NCBI RefSeq assembly: GCF_041080675.1
Contig: NZ_CP163520.1
Location: forward strand, 3,658,001 to 3,722,000
DNA length: 64,000 nucleotides
Origin: Streptomyces sp. cg36
GTDB taxonomy: Bacteria; Actinomycetota; Actinomycetes; Streptomycetales; Streptomycetaceae
Direction: 5' to 3'
The position numbers were made by a program, and so were the translations under genes. This document shows positions 43,163 through 53,411 of the stretch, in pieces. A model generated the notes under the pieces. That model did no database searches. It was not told the origin of the DNA and saw only the letters and a list, made by a program, of their open reading frames with translations. The stretch's first letter is position 1. The number at the start of each line of letters is the position of its first letter.

Positions 43163-44586
43163 ACGCAGTGGTCCGGCGCTACCGGGCGATGCCGCTGCGC
43201 TCGCGGCTCGCCCTGCTGGTGGCGACGGCCGTCGCGGTCGCGGTCGCGGCCGTGTCGGTGGCGTGCTGGCTGCTGACCCGGGCCCAGCTCGGCGAGGAGC
43301 TGGACAACACCCTGCGCAACACCAGCGCCCCGCCGACGCTGGTGCAGGCCGCGCTCGCCACCTGCCGGTCCCAGGACCGGGTGCCCGAGAACCAGCGGTC
43401 GGGGTACGCGTACATCCAGGTCGTGCTGCCGGACGGGACCCGCTGCACGGCGCCCGAGTCGCCGCCGGTGCAGGTCAAACCGCAGGACCTGGCCGTGGCG
43501 CGGGGCCACCGGCCGGACACCCTGCACAGCAGCGTCACCGACGGCGGGGTGGAGGTACGCGTGCGTACCCAGCGCCAGGAGATCGCGGGCACGGTCGTCG
43601 CCGTGTCGCTCTCCCGGCCGCTCACCGAGATCGACTCCTCCCTCAACCGGCTCGCACTGCTGCTGCTGGGCCTCGCCGGGGCCGGAGTCGTGGCGGGCGG
43701 GGCCGCGGGCCTGTGGGTGGCGCGGGCCGGACTGCGCCCGGTCGACCAGCTGACCAGCACCGTGGAGCACGTGGCCCGGACCGAGGACCTCACGGTGCGG
43801 ATCCCGGCCGAGGGCGAGGACGAGATCGCCCGGCTCTCCCGTTCCTTCAACGCGATGACCGCCGCCCTGGCCTCCTCCCGGGACCGGCAGGGCCAGCTGA
43901 TCGCCGACGCGGGGCACGAGCTGCGCACCCCGCTGACCTCGCTGCGCACCAACATCGAGCTGCTCGCGCGGAGCGAGGAGACCGGGCGGGCCATTCCGCC
44001 CGCCGACCGCAAGGCCCTGATGGCGTCGGTCAAGGCCCAGATGACCGAACTGGCCTCGCTCATCGGCGACTTGCAGGAGCTGTCCCGGCCGGACGCGGCG
44101 CGGCCGGGGCCGCTGGAAGTCGTCGGGATGCACGACATCGCGCGGCACGCGCTGGAACGCGCCCGGCTGCGCGGGCCGGAGCTGACGATCACGGCGGAGC
44201 TGGCGCCCTGGTACGTACGGGCCGAGCCCGCGGCGCTGGAGCGGGCGATCGTCAACGTGCTGGACAACGCGGTGAAGTTCAGCCCGCCGGGCGGCACCGT
44301 GACGGTCTCGCTCGACCGGGGCGTACTGACGGTCGGCGACCAGGGGCCGGGCATCCCGGCGGATGAACTGCCGCACGTCTTCGAGCGGTTCTGGCGCTCG
44401 CCCTCGGCCCGTTCGCTGCCGGGCTCGGGGCTCGGGCTGTCGATCGTGGCCCGCACCGTGCAGCACGCGGGCGGGACTATCGCGCTCGGCCCGGGGCCGG
44501 ACGGCAGGGGCACGGTGGCGACGGTCCGCCTGCCGGGCGCACCGACCCCACCACCGGAACTCACCGGCCCGACGGACGCGGGCTGA
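43159..44586 (+). CDS. Membrane sensor histidine kinase
   Basis: 475 residues from GTG 43159. Two membrane helices (~18-40 and ~165-190) enclose an extracytoplasmic sensor of ~125 residues with two Cys (ATCRSQD and GTRCTAP) that could form a disulphide. HAMP follows ([14 protein letters not shown]), then the H box [11 protein letters not shown] with His253, N box [10 protein letters not shown]1 GDQGPGIP, F and G2 SGLGLSIV. MprB-like. Translationally coupled to the regulator. Convergent with the nucleotidase gene, with a hairpin between. Confidence 0.93.
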   Translation: MNAVVRRYRAMPLRSRLALLVATAVAVAVAAVSVACWLLTRAQLGEELDNTLRNTSAPPTLVQAALATCRSQDRVPENQRSGYAYIQVVLPDGTRCTAPESPPVQVKPQDLAVARGHRPDTLHSSVTDGGVEVRVRTQRQEIAGTVVAVSLSRPLTEIDSSLNRLALLLLGLAGAGVVAGGAAGLWVARAGLRPVDQLTSTVEHVARTEDLTVRIPAEGEDEIARLSRSFNAMTAALASSRDRQGQLIADAGHELRTPLTSLRTNIELLARSEETGRAIPPADRKALMASVKAQMTELASLIGDLQELSRPDAARPGPLEVVGMHDIARHALERARLRGPELTITAELAPWYVRAEPAALERAIVNVLDNAVKFSPPGGTVTVSLDRGVLTVGDQGPGIPADELPHVFERFWRSPSARSLPGSGLGLSIVARTVQHAGGTIALGPGPDGRGTVATVRLPGAPTPPPELTGPTDAG

Positions 44587-44781
44587 GACCGGGCGGCGCA
44601 GGGCCGCGGCGGACGGGCCCGGCACGCCCGTCCGGCGGAGCAGGCCGGACCCGCACGCCCCAGCGGCGGCGGACATGCCGCCCACCCACCGGACCGCCCC
44701 CTCCCGTACGCCCGAGGGGCTGAGGCCCGCAGGCACGCCATGTGCTGAGTGGAACCACCGGACCGGCACAAGCCCCGATAC

Positions 44782-44822
44782 GCCGGAAGGGCGGCAGGCC
44801 CGCCGGCCCGCCGCCCTCCGGC
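44782..44822. terminator. Bidirectional terminator between kinase and nucleotidase genes
   Basis: GCCGGAAGGGCGGC (44782-44795) pairs with GCCGCCCTCCGGC (44810-44822) with a single bulged A. It lies between convergent genes, 196 bases after the kinase stop and 44 bases before the nucleotidase stop. Confidence 0.6.
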
Positions 44823-44865
44823 ACTCACCTCGCGCGGCCGGACACCGGCCACGCGCGCGTAAGGG

Positions 44866-46713
44866 CTACTGGCCCGACGCCTTGCCGATCACCGTGATCC
44901 GGCCGCCGGTCGGCGGGGCCAGCGGGGCGGAGGCGGAGGAGTTCGCGCCGAGGTAGGCGTCGAAGACCTCCAGGTCGGAGGCGCCGACCAGCTTGTTCTT
45001 GCCCTGGCCGAGGGCCGCGAAGCCGTCGCCGCCGCCCGCGAGGAACTCGTTCATGGCGACGCGGTAGGTCTTGGCCGGGTCGAGGGCGACCCCGTTCAGC
45101 TTGACCGTGTCGACGAGGACCCGGGCCGCGCCCGTCTTGGTCATGTCGAGGGTGTAGGTGAGCCCCTTGGAGATCTGGAGGATCTTCGGGGACGCCTCGT
45201 TGCCGCCGCTGACCTGCTGCTGCAGACCCTGGACGACCTGGGCGCCGGTCAGGTCCACGACGTTCATCATGTTGGTGAACGGCTGGACGGTGAACGCCTC
45301 GCCGTAGGTGACCACGCCGTCGCCCTCGCTGCCGCTCGCCTTGTAGACGAGGTCGGAGCGGATGCCGCCCGGGTTCATGAAGGCGATCTGGGCGCCGCCC
45401 TTGTCGGCCGGGGAGAGACCGGCGAGCTGCGCGTCGGCGATCAGGTCGCCCAGCGGCTTCTCGGGCGCCTCGGAGCCGCGGCCGTTGATGTCACCGGAGA
45501 TGTAGCCCTGCGGGCGGCCCGCGATCGGGGCGGCCAGCTTGTTCCAGCGGGCGATCAGGTCGGTGATGTCCTGCGCCTTGGCCTGGTCGCGGCTGACGAC
45601 GCGGTTGACCGACTTCGGCGACTTCACGGCGGTGCGGACGATGTCCTTGGTCCGCTTGTCGTAGGTCAGCGTGGTCTCGGTGAAGAGCTTGCCGTAGGAG
45701 GCGGCCGAGGTGACCATGCGCGGGTTGCCCGCCGGGTCCGGGATGGTGCAGGTGTACGCCTGGTGGGTGTGGCCGGTGACCAGCGCGTCCACCTTGGGCG
45801 TGACGCCCTTGGCGATGTCGACGATCGGGCCGGACAGACCGCTGCCGGGACCGGCCGAGTCGCAGTCGTAGTTGTAGGCGTTGCTGGTCGGCAGGCCGCC
45901 CTCGTGGATCAGGGCGACGATGGACTTCACGCCCTGCCGGTCGAGCTCCTTGGCGTACTTGTTGATCGTCTGGATCTCGTCGCCGAACTTCAGGCCCTTG
46001 ACGCCCGAGGCGGTGACGACGTCCGGGGTGCCCTTGAGGGTCACACCGATGAAGCCGATCTTGACGCCGTTCTTCTTCCACACCGTGTACGGCTTGAGGA
46101 TTGGCTTGCCGGTCTTCTCGCTGGTCACATTGGCCGCGAGGTAGGGGAAGTCGGCGCCCCGGAACTTCTTGCCCTTCTCGTAGCAGCCCTCGACGGGGTG
46201 ACAGCCGCCGTTCTGCATCCGGGCCAGCTCGACCGCGCCCTCGTCGAACTCGTGGTTGCCCACGGACGTGACGTCCAGGTCGATCTTGTTGAGCGCCTCG
46301 ATGGTCGGCTCGTCGTGGAAGAGCCCGGACAGCAGCGGGCTGGCGCCGATCATGTCGCCGCCCGCGGCGGTGATCGAGTACGGGTGGCCCTTGCGCGCGT
46401 TGCGCAGCGAGGTCGCCAGGTACTCGACGCCACCGGCCGGTACCGACTTCACGGTGCCGTCGGGCTGCTTCTCGTTCACGGCCCCGGCCGAGCCGGCCGG
46501 CGGCTCCAGATTGCCGTGCAGGTCGTTGAAGGAGAGGAGCTGGACGTCGACCGTCCGCGCGGGCTTCGGGTGTCCGTGGCCGTGGCCCTTGTCGTGGGCG
46601 TCGGCGGCGGGCATGGCGGCGATGAGCGCGCCGACCGTGGCGAATCCGGCGGCGGCCGCCAGGACCCGGCGGCCGGCCCGGCCGCCGTGGTTCTTCCGGG
46701 ATGTCGCTGACAT
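44866..46713 (-). CDS. Secreted 5'-nucleotidase / UshA-like metallophosphatase
   Basis: 615 residues. Signal peptide (RRVLAAAAGFATVGALIAA..ADA) with twin basic start; the mature protein starts with a His-rich run (HDKGHGHGHPKP). N-terminal metallophosphoesterase motifs: NDLHGN, GGDMIG, GNHEFD, LIHEGG, GHTHQ; C-terminal 5'-nucleotidase substrate domain with NPGGIRSD and YGEAFTVQPF. It releases phosphate from extracellular nucleotides. In S. coelicolor the equivalent (ushA, SCO4152) belongs to the Pho regulon; I found no convincing PHO box here. GGGGAGAG precedes ATG 46713. Four Cys can form two disulphides. Confidence 0.92.
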   Translation of the reverse strand: MSATSRKNHGGRAGRRVLAAAAGFATVGALIAAMPAADAHDKGHGHGHPKPARTVDVQLLSFNDLHGNLEPPAGSAGAVNEKQPDGTVKSVPAGGVEYLATSLRNARKGHPYSITAAGGDMIGASPLLSGLFHDEPTIEALNKIDLDVTSVGNHEFDEGAVELARMQNGGCHPVEGCYEKGKKFRGADFPYLAANVTSEKTGKPILKPYTVWKKNGVKIGFIGVTLKGTPDVVTASGVKGLKFGDEIQTINKYAKELDRQGVKSIVALIHEGGLPTSNAYNYDCDSAGPGSGLSGPIVDIAKGVTPKVDALVTGHTHQAYTCTIPDPAGNPRMVTSAASYGKLFTETTLTYDKRTKDIVRTAVKSPKSVNRVVSRDQAKAQDITDLIARWNKLAAPIAGRPQGYISGDINGRGSEAPEKPLGDLIADAQLAGLSPADKGGAQIAFMNPGGIRSDLVYKASGSEGDGVVTYGEAFTVQPFTNMMNVVDLTGAQVVQGLQQQVSGGNEASPKILQISKGLTYTLDMTKTGAARVLVDTVKLNGVALDPAKTYRVAMNEFLAGGGDGFAALGQGKNKLVGASDLEVFDAYLGANSSASAPLAPPTGGRITVIGKASGQ

Positions 46714-46913
46714 CTCTCCCCTAGGTGTTCAGCTGGTCGTTCGGTGTGGTCGCGGCGGTCCGGCACGGTTGGTCTCCAGCGTGACGGATGAGGTGCGCCG
46801 CGACCGGCAGCCTAGGGTCAACGCGCGTAGCGCGACAGGGGCGCGGGGTTACGGGATGGTTGCCGTTTGGCGGTACGTCAGCTTTTGCCCCGGGCCGCCG
46901 TACGCTCGTACCC

Positions 46914-47852
46914 ATGACGACTGACCCCGCCGCCCCCGGCCCCTCCGGACGTGAGATCCAGACGCTCGACGAGCTGACCCATCCGCAGGCCCAGGAGGTG
47001 CTCGCGCTGCTCGCCGAGGCCGCCCGGACCGACGGACAGCAGGCCGTGTCCGAGCAGGGCCGGCTCCAGCTGCGGGGCGGGCGGCGGCCCGGCATCCGCC
47101 ACTTCCTCCTCACGGTCGCCACCGCCGAGGGCGCCCAACTGATCGGGTACGCGCAGCTGGAGGACACCGACCCGGTCGAGGCGCCGGCCGCCGAGCTCGT
47201 CATCCACCCCGCCCACCGCGGCCGGGGCCACGGCCGGGCGCTCGGCTCGGCGCTGCTGGGCGCCTCCGGCAAGCGGCTGCGGGTGTGGGCGCACGGCGGC
47301 CACTCGGCGGCCCGCCACCTCGCGCAGGTCCTCGGGCTCACGCTCTTCCGCGAACTGCGCCAGATGCGGCGGCCGTTGAGCCTGTCGGACATCGCCGAGC
47401 CGGTGTACCCGGAGGGCGTGCGGGTGCGGACGTTCGTGCCCGGCGAGGACGACGCGGCCTGGCTCGCGGTGAACGCGGCGGCCTTCGCGCACCACCCCGA
47501 GCAGGGCGGGCTCACCCAGCGCGACCTCGACGACCGCGAGGCCGAGCCGTGGTTCGACCCCAAGGGCTTCTTCCTGGCCGAGCGGGACGGCCGGATCGTG
47601 GGCTTCCACTGGACGAAGGTGCACGCCGAGGAGAGGATCGGCGAGGTGTACGTGGTGGGCATCGCCCCGGACGCGCAGGGCGGCGGCCTCGGCAAGGCGC
47701 TCACCGCGACGGGGCTGCGCCACCTCGCGGCCGAGGGGCTGCCGACCGCGATGCTGTACGTGGACGCCGACAACACGGCGGCCGTGACGGTGTACGAGCG
47801 GCTCGGGTTCACGATCCACGAAGTGGATCTGATGTACCGCACGGAGTCCTGA
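46914..47852 (+). CDS. mshD: Mycothiol synthase (acetyl-CoA:Cys-GlcN-Ins acetyltransferase)
   Basis: 312 residues, two tandem GNAT domains: an N-terminal one (ELVIHPAHRGRGHGRALGSALL) and a C-terminal one (VVGIAPDAQGGGLGKAL), each with the acetyl-CoA P-loop. It does the last step of mycothiol biosynthesis, the main actinobacterial thiol. The C-terminal domain is the active one in known MshD. ATG 46914 has no ribosome site; TACGCT lies 7 bases in front, which could be a -10 box, so leaderless translation is likely. Divergent from the nucleotidase gene. Confidence 0.93.
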   Translation: MTTDPAAPGPSGREIQTLDELTHPQAQEVLALLAEAARTDGQQAVSEQGRLQLRGGRRPGIRHFLLTVATAEGAQLIGYAQLEDTDPVEAPAAELVIHPAHRGRGHGRALGSALLGASGKRLRVWAHGGHSAARHLAQVLGLTLFRELRQMRRPLSLSDIAEPVYPEGVRVRTFVPGEDDAAWLAVNAAAFAHHPEQGGLTQRDLDDREAEPWFDPKGFFLAERDGRIVGFHWTKVHAEERIGEVYVVGIAPDAQGGGLGKALTATGLRHLAAEGLPTAMLYVDADNTAAVTVYERLGFTIHEVDLMYRTES

Positions 47853-48133
47853 ACCCCGGGCCCGCCGGGCGCCGGGCGTCCGGCGGGCACGTCGGGGCGG
47901 TGCCCGGCCCCGGCGCGAAGGGTCCGTGACAGTCCGTGGAATCCCGGACGTCATGTCCTCGTTACCGGGCATTCAGACACGCTTGCGACGCTCACCCAAT
48001 GCAGCCCGAGGTGCCCCCCTCCCGGAACGGGACCGCTTCCCGCCCCAAGGCGCTCGCGCCTGCCCGCTCCGACGTGCTCGACGAGGCGCCGTCCGACGCG
48101 CCCGGGGAGCCCTCGGCGCGGAAGAATGGGTTT

Positions 48134-50383
48134 ATGAGCCAGCAGCCCAGCGCCGAGGTCCACCTCCAGCCCGCCTCCCAGCCCTCCGTCGGCTCCATAG
48201 CCGCGCACCGGCCGCACACCCTGGCGGCAGCCGTCTCCGACCTGGAGCCGGACATCGACGCGGATCTGGACGCGTACGAGGGCTACGAACGCGACGGACA
48301 GGGGGCCGACGGCGCCGACGAGCTGCCCTCCGGGCGCTTCCTGGACCGCGAGCGCAGCTGGCTCGCGTTCAACGAGCGCGTCCTGGAGCTGGCCGAGGAC
48401 CCGGCCACCCCGCTCCTCGAACGGGCTAACTTCCTGGCCATCTTCGCCTCCAACCTGGACGAGTTCTTCATGGTCCGGGTGGCGGGCCTGAAGCGGCGCA
48501 TCGCCACCGGCGTGGCCACCCGGTCCGCCTCCGGGCTCCAGCCCCGCGAGGTCCTGGACCTGATCTGGACCCGCTCGCGCGAGCTCATGGCCCGGCACGC
48601 CGCCTGCTACCAGCAGGACGTGGCCCCGGCGCTGGCCGACGAGAACATCCATCTGATCCGCTGGCCCGACCTGACCGACAAGGAGCAGGCGCGGCTCTTC
48701 ACGCTCTTCCGCCAGCAGATCTTCCCGGTGCTGACCCCGCTGGCCGTGGACCCCGCGCACCCCTTCCCGTACATCTCGGGGCTCTCGCTCAACCTCGCGG
48801 TCGTGGTGCGCAACCCGGTCAGCGGGCACCGGCACTTCGCCCGGGTCAAGGTGCCGCCGCTGCTCTCGCGGTTCCTGGAGGCGTCCCCGCAGCGCTATGT
48901 GCCGCTCGAGGACGTCATCGCCGCCCACCTGGAAGAGCTCTTCCCGGGCATGGAGGTGCTGGCCCACCACATGTTCCGGGTGACCCGGAACGAGGACCTC
49001 GAAGTCGAGGAGGACGACGCCGAGAACCTGCTCCAGGCGCTGGAGAAGGAGCTCATGCGGCGCCGCTTCGGGCCGCCGGTGCGGCTGGAGGTCGAGGAGT
49101 CGATCGACCCGTACGTACTGGACCTGCTGGTGCGCGAGCTGAAGGTCGGCGACGCCGAGGTGTATCCGCTGCCCGGCCCGCTGGACCTCACCGGTCTCTT
49201 CGGCATCGCCGCCCTCGACCGCCCCGAGCTGAAGTTCCCGAAGTTCGTGGCCGGAACCCATCGGGACCTCGCGGAGGTCGAGTCGGCCTCCGCGCCGGAC
49301 ATCTTCGCCGCGCTGCGCGAGCGGGACGTGCTGCTGCACCACCCCTACGACTCGTTCTCCACCTCGGTCCAGGCGTTCCTGGAGCAGGCGGCGGCCGACC
49401 CCGACGTGCTCGCCATCAAGCAGACGCTCTACCGGACCTCGGGCGACTCGCCGATCGTCGACGCGCTGATAGACGCCGCCGAGTCCGGCAAGCAGGTGCT
49501 GGTGCTGGTCGAGATCAAGGCGCGCTTCGACGAGCAGGCCAACATCAAGTGGGCCCGCAAGCTGGAGGAGTCGGGCTGCCACGTGGTCTACGGGCTGGTC
49601 GGGCTGAAGACGCACTGCAAGCTGTCGCTGGTGGTGCGCCAGGAGGGCGAGACCCTGCGGCGCTACTCGCACGTGGGCACCGGCAACTACCACCCCAAGA
49701 CCGCCCGCCTCTACGAGGACCTGGGGCTGCTCACCGCGGACCCGCAGGTCGGCGCGGACCTGTCCGACCTGTTCAACCGGCTCTCCGGCTATTCGCGCCG
49801 CGAGACCTACCGCCGTCTGCTGGTCGCGCCCAAGTCGCTCCGGGACGGGCTGGTCTCCCGCATCAACAAGGAGACCGCCCACCACCGCGCCGGGCGGCCC
49901 GCCTACGTCCGCATCAAGGTCAACTCGATGGTGGACGAGGCCGTCATCGACGCCTGCTACCGGGCGTCGCAGGCGGGGGTACCGGTCGACATCTGGGTGC
50001 GCGGCATCTGCGCGGTGCGCCCCGGGGTGGCCGGGCTCTCCGAGAACATCCGGGTGCGCTCGATACTCGGGCGCTTCCTGGAGCACTCCCGGGTCTTCGC
50101 CTTCGGCAACGGCGGCGAGCCCGAGGTCTGGCTGGGCAGCGCCGACATGATGCACCGCAACCTCGACCGCCGTATCGAGGCTCTGGTCCGGGTCACCGAC
50201 CCGGCCCACCGCGCGGCTCTCACCCGGCTCCTGGAGACCGGAATGTCGGACAGCTCCTCCTCCTGGCACCTGGGCCCGGACGGGGAGTGGACCCGGCGTT
50301 CGGTCGACGCCGACGGGCAGCCGCTGCGACACGTACAGGAGATGCTGATAGACGCCCGGAGGCGCCGGCGTGCTACGCCCTGA
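48134..50383 (+). CDS. ppk: Polyphosphate kinase 1
   Basis: 749 residues from ATG 48134; upstream in-frame ATGs at 47936 and 47999 lack ribosome sites, and Streptomyces Ppk begins near MSQ. Makes polyphosphate reversibly from ATP. Motifs: [19 protein letters not shown] in the N-domain, [19 protein letters not shown], phospho-His513 in [11 protein letters not shown] (equivalent to E. coli His435), [19 protein letters not shown] with a second His. A variable ~60-residue acidic lead is common in Streptomyces. It overlaps the CHAD gene by 14 bp. Ppk in Streptomyces is under PhoP control and reduces antibiotic production. The gap 47853-48133 has no other gene. Confidence 0.95.
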   Translation: MSQQPSAEVHLQPASQPSVGSIAAHRPHTLAAAVSDLEPDIDADLDAYEGYERDGQGADGADELPSGRFLDRERSWLAFNERVLELAEDPATPLLERANFLAIFASNLDEFFMVRVAGLKRRIATGVATRSASGLQPREVLDLIWTRSRELMARHAACYQQDVAPALADENIHLIRWPDLTDKEQARLFTLFRQQIFPVLTPLAVDPAHPFPYISGLSLNLAVVVRNPVSGHRHFARVKVPPLLSRFLEASPQRYVPLEDVIAAHLEELFPGMEVLAHHMFRVTRNEDLEVEEDDAENLLQALEKELMRRRFGPPVRLEVEESIDPYVLDLLVRELKVGDAEVYPLPGPLDLTGLFGIAALDRPELKFPKFVAGTHRDLAEVESASAPDIFAALRERDVLLHHPYDSFSTSVQAFLEQAAADPDVLAIKQTLYRTSGDSPIVDALIDAAESGKQVLVLVEIKARFDEQANIKWARKLEESGCHVVYGLVGLKTHCKLSLVVRQEGETLRRYSHVGTGNYHPKTARLYEDLGLLTADPQVGADLSDLFNRLSGYSRRETYRRLLVAPKSLRDGLVSRINKETAHHRAGRPAYVRIKVNSMVDEAVIDACYRASQAGVPVDIWVRGICAVRPGVAGLSENIRVRSILGRFLEHSRVFAFGNGGEPEVWLGSADMMHRNLDRRIEALVRVTDPAHRAALTRLLETGMSDSSSSWHLGPDGEWTRRSVDADGQPLRHVQEMLIDARRRRRATP

Positions 50384-51368
50384 GAAATCCCCGGGACCGG
50401 AGACCGCCGGGGACGTCCTGTCCCCCTATCTCCACGCGCAGGCGGGGGAATTCCTGCGCAGCCTCCGCCTCCACCGCGAGGCGGGGCCCGACAACGACGG
50501 CGCGGAGGAGGCCGCGCGGGCGCTGCGGCGCGCCGCGCGCCGCATCGGCGCCACCCTGCACACGTTCCGCCCGCTGCTCGACCCGGCCTGGGCCGATCCG
50601 CTCCGTACGGAGCTGGCCTGGCTCTCGGGCACGCTGGCCGGGGAGCACGCCTGCGCGGCGCGGCTGGCCCGGCTGCTCGACGGCCTCCAGCGGCTCTCCG
50701 GCAGCCCGCAGGTCCCGCCGCCGCGCGGCGAGTCGGCGGGCGCGCTGACGGTGGGCGCGGCACGGGCGGGGGCGCTCCTGGACCGCCAGCTGACCCTGGC
50801 CCGGACCCGGGCGCACTCGGCGGCCCTCCAGGCGCTGGGCTCGGCCCGGTTCCACGCTGTGGCTGACGCGGTGGCGCTGCTGGCCAGCGAAGTGCCGCTG
50901 TCCAGCTCGGCGGCGGCGTACGCGGTGGAGGTGCTGCCGTCCGCGGCCCTCTCGGCCGAGCAGCGGCTCGCCGACGCGGTGGCCGCGCTGCCGCTGGCCC
51001 GGGCCGCCCATCCGTACAACGCGGAGGCGCTCGTCCAGTCCGGCGAGGCGCAGGACGCCCCCTGGCACCAGGTGCGGCTGCTGCTGCGGCTGCACCGGTA
51101 CGCCCAGGAGGTGCTGCGGGGCGGCGCCGCGCACGAGGACGGGGACCGGCTGCTGCGGGCCGGGCAGGCCCTCGACCGGCACCGCGACGCCTCGGAGGCC
51201 GCGGCTGCCGCCGCCTCGGCCGCCCGCACCCCGCGCATCGCCCCGCCGACCGCGTACGCGCTGGGGGTGCTCCACGCCGACCAGCGCCACGAGGTGGAGG
51301 CGGCCCGGTTCGCCTTCCAGCGCATCTGGCAGCCGGCCCTGGCCCTGCCGGCGGTGACCGCGCCGTGA
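50370..51368 (+). CDS. CHAD domain protein (polyphosphate-binding)
   Basis: 332 residues from GTG 50370, overlapping ppk by 14 bp. All-helical CHAD domain with conserved basic and His residues: [21 protein letters not shown] near residue 50 and several [22 protein letters not shown] helices; C-terminal [18 protein letters not shown] domains bind polyphosphate granules. Sandwiched between ppk and a Nudix gene with overlaps on both sides, so the three are made together; it probably tethers or senses polyphosphate. Ala/Arg-rich composition is normal for this family. Confidence 0.88.
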   Translation: MLRPEKSPGPETAGDVLSPYLHAQAGEFLRSLRLHREAGPDNDGAEEAARALRRAARRIGATLHTFRPLLDPAWADPLRTELAWLSGTLAGEHACAARLARLLDGLQRLSGSPQVPPPRGESAGALTVGAARAGALLDRQLTLARTRAHSAALQALGSARFHAVADAVALLASEVPLSSSAAAYAVEVLPSAALSAEQRLADAVAALPLARAAHPYNAEALVQSGEAQDAPWHQVRLLLRLHRYAQEVLRGGAAHEDGDRLLRAGQALDRHRDASEAAAAAASAARTPRIAPPTAYALGVLHADQRHEVEAARFAFQRIWQPALALPAVTAP

Positions 51369-51790
51369 ACCGCGGGCGGGCGACCGTGCTGGCGGCCGGG
51401 TGCGTGCTGTGGCGCCGCTCGCCGTGGGGCGACGGCGGGCTGGAGGTCTGCCTGGTGCACCGCCCCAAGTACGACGACTGGTCGCACCCCAAGGGCAAGC
51501 TCAAGCGGGGCGAGGAGCCGCTTGCGGGGGCGGTGCGGGAGGTCCTGGAGGAGACCGGGCACCACTGCGTGCCCGGCGCCCGGCTGCCCTCCGCGCACTA
51601 CGTGGACGCGCAGGGCCGCCCCAAGGTCGTCGACTACTGGGCCGCCGAGGCGGCCGAGGGGCGGTTCGAGCCCTGCGACGAGGTCGACCGGCTGCTGTGG
51701 CTGCCCCCGGCGGCGGCCCGCCACCGGCTCACCCAGCCGCGCGACCGCCAGCTGCTCGACGCGCTCCTGGACGCGCTGCACTCCGCGTAG
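51365..51790 (+). CDS. Nudix hydrolase, MutT/Ap4A-hydrolase-like
   Basis: 141 residues from GTG 51365 (GTGA overlap with CHAD). Nudix box GKLKRGEEPLAGAVREVLEETG (read as GKLKRGEEPLAGA then VREVLEETGHH) is intact. PKYDDWSHPKGKL is the typical MutT1-type start, as in the N-terminal domain of mycobacterial MutT1, which hydrolyses 8-oxo-dGTP, diadenosine polyphosphates or polyphosphate-linked nucleotides. It lacks MutT1's C-terminal histidine phosphatase domain. The place beside ppk suggests a role with nucleotide or polyphosphate turnover. Followed by a hairpin. Confidence 0.88.
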   Translation: MNRGRATVLAAGCVLWRRSPWGDGGLEVCLVHRPKYDDWSHPKGKLKRGEEPLAGAVREVLEETGHHCVPGARLPSAHYVDAQGRPKVVDYWAAEAAEGRFEPCDEVDRLLWLPPAAARHRLTQPRDRQLLDALLDALHSA

Positions 51791-51810
51791 GCATATGCCC
51801 AGGACGACCG

Positions 51811-51840
51811 GCCCGGTGCGCACTACGTCGTGCACCGGGC
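51811..51840 (+). terminator. Hairpin ending the ppk-CHAD-Nudix operon
   Basis: GCCCGGTGC (51811-51819) and GCACCGGGC (51832-51840) form a perfect 9-bp stem 20 bases after the Nudix stop. It separates this operon from the PHO-controlled pst promoter. Confidence 0.65.
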
Positions 51841-51971
51841 GCTCGGCGTATCCCGTACGCGCCCCACCGGGCCTCCGACGCGCCCCCTCCGGGCTCCCAC
51901 CGGCCCCGTTCGCGCTCCGCCGGACGGATGAACACAAACCGATAACGGCCGGCACCGCACTGACCGACACG

Positions 51972-52015
51972 GTTCACCTGCCGTTCACTCTCCTCCGTCG
52001 GCGGCTTCACCTGAT
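51972..52015 (+). promoter_or_regulatory. PHO box (PhoP operator) of pstSCAB
   Basis: Two adjacent 11-bp direct repeats GTTCACCTGCC and GTTCACTCTCC (51972-51993) match the Streptomyces PHO box; after one 11-bp step a third unit CTTCACCTGAT (52005-52015) keeps the phase. 113-156 bases upstream of pstS. PhoP activates pst at phosphate starvation through such sites. The rest of the 337-bp gap has the hairpin and no gene. Confidence 0.88.
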
Positions 52016-52127
52016 CTGCCTAATTTCGGCCTTACACGGTGCAGGGCGGCCCGCCCCACCGGACACCTCTTCGCACGCCGCCGTACAACGAACGGACACC
52101 GGCGGCTCCTGGAAGGAACACCCGAAA

Positions 52128-53267
52128 GTGAAGCTTCAGCGCAAGAACCGGCTCCGCGCCACCGCTCTCGGCGTCATCGCCGTGTCCAGCGCCCTGGCCC
52201 TCACGGCGTGCGGCAGCGACGACAACGACAAGGGTGCGAACACCGGCGGCACCGGTGGCAAGACGAGCGCCGCGTCCAACATCAAGTGTGACGGCGCCAA
52301 GGGCCAGCTGCTCGCCTCCGGCTCCTCCGCGCAGAAGAACGCCATGGACCTCTGGGTCAAGAACTACATGGCGGCCTGCAAGGGCGTCGAGATCAACTAC
52401 AAGTCCTCGTCGTCCGGTGAGGGCATCATCGGCTTCAACACCTCGCAGGTCGGCTTCGCCGGTTCCGACTCCCCGCTGAAGCCGGAGGAGGTCGCCAACT
52501 CCAAGAAGGTCTGCACCGGCGGCCAGGGCATCAACCTCCCGATGGTCGGCGGCCCGATCGCGATCGGCTACCACCTGGAGGGCGTGGACAGCCTGGTCCT
52601 GGACGCCCCGACGATCGCCAAGATCTTCAACGGCAAGATCAAGAACTGGAACGACGAGGCCATCGCCAAGCTGAACTCGGGCGCCAAGCTCCCGGACAAG
52701 GCGATCCAGGCGTTCCACCGCTCGCAGGACTCCGGCACCACCCAGAACCTCGGCAAGTACCTCGGCGCCACCGCGAAGGCCGACTGGCCGTACGCCGCCG
52801 AGAAGAAGTGGCCGGCCCCGGGCGGCCAGGCCGCCGCCGGGTCCTCGGACGTCGCCGCGCAGGTCAAGCAGACCGATGGCGCGATCGGCTACTTCGAGCT
52901 CTCCTACGCCACCGCGCAGTCCATCAAGACCGTGGACATCAACACGGGCGCCGCCGCCCCGGTCAAGGCCACCTCGGAGAACGCCTCCAAGGCGATCGCC
53001 GCCGCCAAGATCAAGGGCACCGGCAAGGACCTGGCCCTCGGCCTGGACTACACCACCAAGGCCGACGGCGCCTACCCGCTGGTCCTGGTCACGTACGAGA
53101 TCGCCTGCGACAAGGGCAACAAGGCCGACACCCTCGGCACGGTCAAGTCCTTCCTGACCTACACCGCCAGCGACGAGGGCCAGAAGATCCTGACGGACGC
53201 CGGCTACGCGCCGATCCCCGCCGAGATCAACGCCAAGGTCCGCGAGACCGTCGCCGGTCTCCAGTAA
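52128..53267 (+). CDS. pstS: Phosphate-binding lipoprotein PstS
   Basis: 379 residues from GTG 52128 with GGAAGG 11 bases upstream. Signal with lipobox LALTAC, so it is anchored outside the membrane. The phosphate pocket motifs are visible: LLASGSSAQKNAM, FAGSDSPL and RSQDSGTTQNLG. It captures phosphate for the PstCAB transporter. PHO box upstream; a strong hairpin after the gene probably makes pstS transcript more abundant than pstCAB. Confidence 0.96.
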   Translation: MKLQRKNRLRATALGVIAVSSALALTACGSDDNDKGANTGGTGGKTSAASNIKCDGAKGQLLASGSSAQKNAMDLWVKNYMAACKGVEINYKSSSSGEGIIGFNTSQVGFAGSDSPLKPEEVANSKKVCTGGQGINLPMVGGPIAIGYHLEGVDSLVLDAPTIAKIFNGKIKNWNDEAIAKLNSGAKLPDKAIQAFHRSQDSGTTQNLGKYLGATAKADWPYAAEKKWPAPGGQAAAGSSDVAAQVKQTDGAIGYFELSYATAQSIKTVDINTGAAAPVKATSENASKAIAAAKIKGTGKDLALGLDYTTKADGAYPLVLVTYEIACDKGNKADTLGTVKSFLTYTASDEGQKILTDAGYAPIPAEINAKVRETVAGLQ

Positions 53268-53275
53268 CACCCGTC

Positions 53276-53315
53276 GGGCCTTCGGACGGCCGCTGAACCG
53301 CCCGTCCGAAGGCCC
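53276..53315 (+). terminator. Attenuator hairpin between pstS and pstC
   Basis: GGGCCTTCGGACGG (53276-53289) pairs perfectly with CCGTCCGAAGGCCC (53302-53315). It lies just after pstS and within the operon, so it likely ends most transcripts at pstS and lets some read into pstCAB. Confidence 0.75.
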
Positions 53316-53411
53316 CTGGGGCGGGGGCCCTGATCCGGCCCCCGTCCCCACCATCCGGTGCACCGCCGCCAGGGGACCCCTCCCGTCCCCGCCCACAGAC
53401 CGGAAAGATCA

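Noticed and set aside
46727..46750. GTTC repeats before the nucleotidase gene as a PHO box
   Set aside because: Spacing is 12 instead of 11 bases and the CACC part is missing; the site is on the other strand and only 14 bases from the start codon.
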